Assembly: GCF_003255815.1 (NCBI RefSeq)
Contig: NC_037681.1
Coordinates: forward strand, 81,349,191 to 81,413,190
Length of the DNA stretch: 64,000 bases
DNA from: Theropithecus gelada
Lineage: Eukaryota; Chordata; Mammalia; Primates; Cercopithecidae
Direction: 5' to 3'
Shown: positions 54,533-64,000 of the stretch, piece by piece
Layout of the letters: every line of letters starts with the position of its first letter
Numbering within the stretch: position 1 is the first letter of the stretch
Translations under genes and position numbers: made by a program
The notes under the pieces: model-generated
What the model was told of the DNA's origin: nothing
Databases searched by the model: none
What the model saw: only the letters and a program-made list of their open reading frames with translations

Positions 54533-54790
54533 TCTTTTCTTTTTTTTTTTTTTTGAGGTAGGATTTCACTCTTGCTGAGGCTCAACCTCCTGGGCTCAAG
54601 CAGTCCTCCCATCACAACCTCCCGAGTAGCTGGACTAGAGGCACACACCACCATGCCCAGCTAATTTTTTATTTTTTGTAGAGATGGAGTCTCATTGTGT
54701 TGCCCAGGCTGGTCTTGAACTGGACACAAGTGGTCCTCTTGCCTCAGTCTCCCAAAGTGCTGGGATTGCAGACATGACCATGCCCAGCCA
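54533..54790 (-). repeat. Alu with deletions
   Basis: Minus-strand Alu missing part of the left arm. Confidence 0.92.
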
Positions 54791-55278
54791 AAAGGTAGCA
54801 TTTTAATTACGTTATAATCCAAGAAATGTTAATTAAGCTTGTTGGAATAGCTCTCATAAGGAGATCATGTCAGGAATGACCCCGTTCTTACAGAAAGGTT
54901 ATAGAGCTAGAATCAAGAAATTAAACATACCTGTCACAAAAACTAAAGGGGATATGGATTGGCCAAGAGTATTATGTTTTAGAGAGCTGAAAGCACGTTA
55001 GTTTGGTGAGAGTTCCTTGGTGACTACCAAAAGAGTGATGAAGCAAAAGACAGGCAATTGGAGGGGACATGTATGGTCAAGTGATTAAAAAGAAAAGCTT
55101 TTCTTCAGATAGAGATGTATGCATGTGTAGTGGGGGTGAATTTGTTTTGTCTTCCCTCTGGTAATACCCTTACTACTTCAAATCACAGTCAGAGGATCTG
55201 TGAAGTACTTTTACAAGTCTAATCTTGACAAAGTTGACAAGTCTGATCATTTGCTCAATAAAGGCCAGTAGACATTAT
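54791..55278. other. Intron 3 sequence without recognised repeats
   Basis: Nothing recognised. Confidence 0.4.
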
Positions 55279-55597
<319 letters not shown>

Positions 55598-55655
55598 TGA
55601 CTTTTATGCTAAATAATTTGAATAATTGAATATCTTCTACTTAATTTTATTTTAG

Positions 55656-55757
<102 letters not shown>

Positions 55758-55961
55758 TAGTGCTAAGAACATTCAATGACAAACTCTTGTTCATAATTAG
55801 AAAATACAGGAGAACAAAGTTCCCATTATTTCACTACTTACAGCTAATCATTGTTAACATTTTCTTGTACCTAGCTTCCATACTTTCTTCTGTGCATATG
55901 TTTGAGTGTACTTTAACAAAAAATATAACACATAATATATTCTTCTTAAGAACTACTTTAA

Positions 55962-56105
<144 letters not shown>

Positions 56106-56227
56106 TGAATTTAGAGTAGTAACAAATATCTATAAAAGCTAGGGCTTAAGACTATTGAAATACCTCCTAAGTTACTATTAGGAGATATTTAATAAGAGTA
56201 ACTTTAATACGTGATGATTAAATGATG

Positions 56228-56405
56228 ATTAAGAACATGGGCCTTAGAGTTATACAGACTTGGGTTGGCATCTAGAATCTACTACATAATAGCTCCTAGA
56301 TCTTGGTCAGGTAACCTAATCCTCTGAGCCTGTTTCCCAATCTGTAAAATGGAGATGTGGTAATAACTTTTTTATAAGGTTTTTGAGTATTGATGAGATA
56401 TTTAC
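56228..56405 (+). repeat. MIR element
   Basis: GGCCTTAGAGTTATACAGAC, CTTGGTCAGGTAACCTAATC and CAATCTGTAAAATGGAGATG are classic MIR words. Confidence 0.85.
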
Positions 56406-56934
56406 ATAAACCATTTACTGTAATAGCCAATAATGATTGATACATATCAAATGATGAGTGCTATTATGTATAAAGTTCAGTTAGTAACTCTTTATATGTG
56501 TATATCTAGCCATTCATTCAGCAAATAAAATTTCAGCACCAGTAATTTGTTAGATGCTGTCATTAGTCTTACAGATACAGTAGTAAACCTGACATTGTTT
56601 ATTGAAGAGGGGGTTATGTGAACTAAATAAACAAAACAGTGTTAATGCATTCTGAAGTACTAGAATAAGGTGAAGGTCAAAGAATCTGTGATATTTGGGG
56701 AGTCTGGGAATGTTTTTAGACAAGGAAGTTAAGAATTTATTAGGTTGGGGAGTTAAGGAAGACTCAGAAAACCATTATTTCTACTAATCTCAACTGTATT
56801 AATTAAATTTTTAATATATAAATCATGAGCTCTCATTATTTTAAAATTTCTAACCCTAGTAGCCTTTCTAAATAATCAGTTTTCAGTTTAGACTCAAGAA
56901 ATTATAAGTACCCAGATAATAGCAGCTTTTTGTT
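56406..56934. other. Intron 5 sequence, mostly unassigned
   Basis: 56510-56720 may be an old repeat (ATTCATTCAGCAAATAAA). No gene signal was seen. Confidence 0.4.
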
Positions 56935-57625
<691 letters not shown>

Positions 57626-57873
57626 CAGTTTTGCTTTCCAGTTCTGAGGAATATTTTTAGAGGGATAATAAATCAGATACCATTATAAGCATTTTGTGTT
57701 TCTTACATAATACAGGTCACAAAGTAGAAATACGTGAAATGTAAGACCAAAAGCATTTTCACTTTGTTGAGTTAAAATACAAATTGGGAGCAAAGATATT
57801 CACATTATTGGTAGTTAGGAAGGATAAAGAAGGGATTACACCTATATGTTATAATTGTTTTCCTTTTTTGTAG

Positions 57874-57927
57874 GCTGTAGAAGATGCCTTTGTACCTGTT
57901 ATAAAATTTGAATTTGATGGTATTGAA
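57874..57927 (+). CDS. PAPOLG: PAPOLG exon 6 (residues 147-164)
   Basis: A 54-bp in-frame exon (18 codons, phase 0 at both ends) encoding AVEDAFVPVIKFEFDGIE. It leads into the strand carrying the third catalytic aspartate. Because both ends are phase 0, skipping it would keep frame but remove a core strand. Confidence 0.97.
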
Positions 57928-58032
57928 GTAAGTGTTTAATATTTTTGTGACTTTACAATTGAACTGTTTAACTCGTAAGTTTGTTTTCTGAAAACAGGCT
58001 TAACATAAGTGCATATTTTTAAAAATCAAATC

Positions 58033-58344
58033 TCTTTTTTTTTTTTTTTTTTTTTAAATAAAGAGATGGGGTCTAACTCTGTGGCCCAGGCTGGAGTATA
58101 GTGACGCAATCATAACTCACTGCACCTTTGAGCACCTGAGTTCAAGTGATCCTTCCACCTCAGCCTCCTGAGTGGCTGGGATTCCAGGCACACACCACCA
58201 CACCTGGCTTAATTTTTTGTATTTTTAGTAGAAATGGGGTTTCACCATGTTAGCCAGGATGGTCTCAATCTCCTGACCTCGTGATCCACCCACCTCAGCC
58301 TCCCAAAATGGTAGGATTACAGGTGTGAGCCACTGGGCCCAGCC
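58033..58344 (-). repeat. Alu element, intron 6
   Basis: Minus-strand Alu. Confidence 0.95.
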
Positions 58345-59106
<762 letters not shown>

Positions 59107-59585
59107 TAGATACATTTTTGCAGAATTGACTAATAATTCAATTTTGGAGATTGGACTCAGTTTAAAATGTAATTTTGTTTATACAGATAATGTGACCACA
59201 TTTAAGAATCCCAAAAACCACGAATTTATTTGAAAGACTGTGTATATATAGAGTAGTGGTTCTCAAACTTACTGGTCTCAAGACTTCTTTACACTCTTAA
59301 GATTTATGGAGGACCCCAAAAAACTTTTGTTTATGTGGGTTATATCTTTCAATATTTACCATGTTAGAAATAAAAACTGAGAAATTTAAAAAATACTTAG
59401 TCATTTATAAATAATAAACCCATTTTAAATTAATATAAACTTGTGTGTGAAGAATGACTTTTTTTTTTTTTTTTGCATTTTGCAAATCTCTTTAATATTT
59501 GACCTGATAGAAGACAGCTAGATTCTTACTTGTGTCTACAGTCAATTGTAATATTTTGTTTTGGTTAACATATAAGAAGAAAATC

Positions 59586-59886
59586 TGGCTGGGCGTGGTG
59601 GCTCTCGCCTATAATACCAGCACTTTGGGAGGCCAAGGTGAATGGATTACTTGAGCCCGGGAGTTCCAGACCAGCTGGGATAACATGTTGAAACCCCATC
59701 CCTATAAAAAATACAAAAAATTTAGTTGGATGTAGTGGCACTCGCCTGTAGTTCCAGCTACTCAGGAGGCTGAGGTGGGAGGATCACCTGAGCTCAGGAG
59801 GTGGAGGCTGCAGTGAGCCGTGATTACACCACTGCACTCTAGCCTAGGTGACAGAGCGAGACCCTGTCTAGAAAAAAAAAAAAAAA
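59586..59886 (+). repeat. Alu element, intron 7
   Basis: Plus-strand Alu inside the transposon, AAGAAAATCTGG before it. Confidence 0.94.
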
Positions 59887-59888
59887 GA

Positions 59889-60549
<661 letters not shown>

Positions 60550-60588
60550 TTATAGATGTTCTTCTTGACCAGTGACTTTTTTTTCTTT

Positions 60589-61230
<642 letters not shown>

Positions 61231-61997
61231 AATGATAGTTTCTTAAAGGTTAGAGTATGGAGTCTAAAATCATATCAGACTTTTTGTATTCTGTTACATA
61301 ACAATCCACTCATCTGTCTTGTTCTTTGAGTGTCCCTTTATTCATGCATGATTCTGTACTATCATGCCTTGGTCATTTGGAAAATATTGGGTCACAAAGT
61401 TACTTGGATCTTCCAAATGTTAATACACATTTCACTATAAAATGTGAAAAAAAAAACTAGCATTCATTAATATCACCACCAGTCTCAACAGAAAAGTATG
61501 GAAAGGTGTCAAGTTCATAGTAACAGATAAAAGTTGTCTAAAATTCATGTTTGACTTGAAAGGTTAAATTTTATTGTTGGCAACAAATTTTGTCATTTTA
61601 CTTGAACGGGGGGGGGTTCCTTTTGTTCTTTTTAAAAGAAATACCTCACTGAATAACTATAGTTCATCTGCCAGTTACTTTTTCAGGTAAAACTGGTGTT
61701 CCTTGAAAAAAGCAGGTGGTTCAGCTTACAACTCACACAGTCTCACGTGTTCTTTCCCCACCTTTATTTTTAACTGCAAATGTTTGGTAGTGAAGATTTT
61801 TTTTTCTGCTAGTACAGTTTGTTGCCCCATCTTGATTGACTGCAAAGGTACCTGCAGTTTTATCCACCGTTTCTTTTGCACCATCAGTGCAAATGTTAAC
61901 ACGGTGAAAAAAGCAAAGAAAGCCTTAGTATTATTATAAAAAAAGTTTGACCTCACAGATTCCTAGGGGTACCCAGACCATACTTTGAGAACCATTG

Positions 61998-62288
61998 TTT
62001 TTTGTTTTTTTGTTTTTTTTTTGAGACGGAGTCTCACTCTGTTGCCAAGGCTGGAGTGCAGTGGCGCAATCTCGGCTCACTACAACCACCGCCTCCTGGG
62101 TTCAAGCGATTCTCCTGCCTCAGCCCTTTGAGTAGCTGGGATTATAGATGTCCACCACCACACCCAGCTAATTTTTGTATGTTTCACCATTTTGGTGAAA
62201 CATACAGGGTTTCACCATTTTGGCCAGACTGGTGTCGAGCTCCTGACCTCAGGTGATCCACCCACCTCGGCCTCCCAAAGGGCTGGGA
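61998..62288 (-). repeat. 5'-truncated Alu at the transposon end
   Basis: Minus-strand Alu lacking the first ~25 bases. TTGAGAACCAYTGTTTT lies on both sides, so the transposon end itself became the target duplication. Confidence 0.93.
62178..62204. repeat. Perfect 11-bp inverted repeat with 5-nt loop
   Basis: TATGTTTCACC, loop ATTTT, GGTGAAACATA. It replaces normal Alu text at this place. Confidence 0.97.
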
Positions 62289-62578
62289 TTGAGAACCACT
62301 GTTTTATAGTGTCTTTTGTTTAACCAAATCACTATTGGACTTTGGTGTATTTCCAGATTGTAACAGTAAATTACAGTATTTGTGGAAAAGGTTTACATTG
62401 AAGTAATTACAGTGTTGTAATTGGGAGGTATTTGATTAACAGTCAAATATGGAAGAAAACTAAAAAATACTCAGACACATCACATTTTGGATTGCATTAC
62501 CCATGTCTTTTTTAATTATCCTAAAACAAACTGATTTCTCCTAAGTGCTAAATTTCATATACATAAAATAAACCCTGA

Positions 62579-62882
<304 letters not shown>

Positions 62883-62974
62883 TAACCCTGATGTTTTATT
62901 ATCTTTCATATTTTTAGTATTCGAGAGTCTGGAAGTTAGGAGGGCATTTGAATTAACTATTTGCTGCATATTGA

Positions 62975-63620
<646 letters not shown>

Positions 63621-63629
63621 ATTATTTAA

Positions 63630-64000
<371 letters not shown>

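Overview
This is nuclear DNA from a primate, most likely an Old World monkey. I count roughly 85-90 Alu elements, most in recognisable AluS/AluY form. Several young AluY copies (7403-7707, 22545-22836, 36229-36525, 44130-44439, 57061-57358) share variants such as 'GAGATCCGGCCAC' and 'GGCTCAAGCCTGT' that I associate with the cercopithecid AluYR lineage. The only active protein-coding gene I can support is the 5' part of PAPOLG (poly(A) polymerase gamma), on the + strand. From memory, not from the sequence, human PAPOLG lies at 2p16.1 and the macaque counterpart is on chromosome 13.

Layout. Positions 1-42,700 are intergenic and are mostly nested retroelements. They hold MaLR and other LTRs (286-598, 996-2430, 5348-5955, 13006-13955, 19217-19607, 23407-23830, 26588-27309, 28913-29297), and a 5'-truncated U6 pseudogene (4057-4132). 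A broken L1 ORF2 region (6945-10845) carries a large GGAA/GAAA microsatellite. A processed ATP1B3 pseudogene on the minus strand (20636-22283) has near-matching target-site duplications and a 24-bp tandem repeat in its 5' leader. A decayed endogenous-retrovirus pol remnant lies on the minus strand (about 31030-33050), with a possible 5' LTR beside it. There is a 100-N assembly gap at 22837-22936 and a single N at 8978.

Positions 42,700-43,560 form a CpG-rich promoter and first exon. A TATA-like box (42917-42925) lies about 30 bp before an initiator-like CA (42947-42948), with GC boxes upstream. Exon 1 carries the start codon at 43103. Exons 2-8 lie at 47067-47228, 48935-49001, 55656-55737, 55969-56078, 57874-57927, 58951-59062 and 63000-63089. 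All join in phase and encode residues 1-231 plus the first base of codon 232. They hold the nucleotidyltransferase fold with its FGS motif (99-101), catalytic aspartates 112, 114 and 166, and the ATP-binding lysine 227. The gene continues past the right edge.

The introns contain Alus (some in close inverted pairs), two DNA transposons broken up by Alus (Tigger-like 49582-50645, hAT-like 59254-61997), an L1 3' end, MIR and other old repeats. I found no undescribed gene system. The points most worth a second look are structural: LTRs that landed inside Alus, an inverted LTR pair, a locally duplicated Alu segment, a perfect snap-back palindrome inside an Alu, an L1-seeded microsatellite, and the repeat array in the pseudogene leader.
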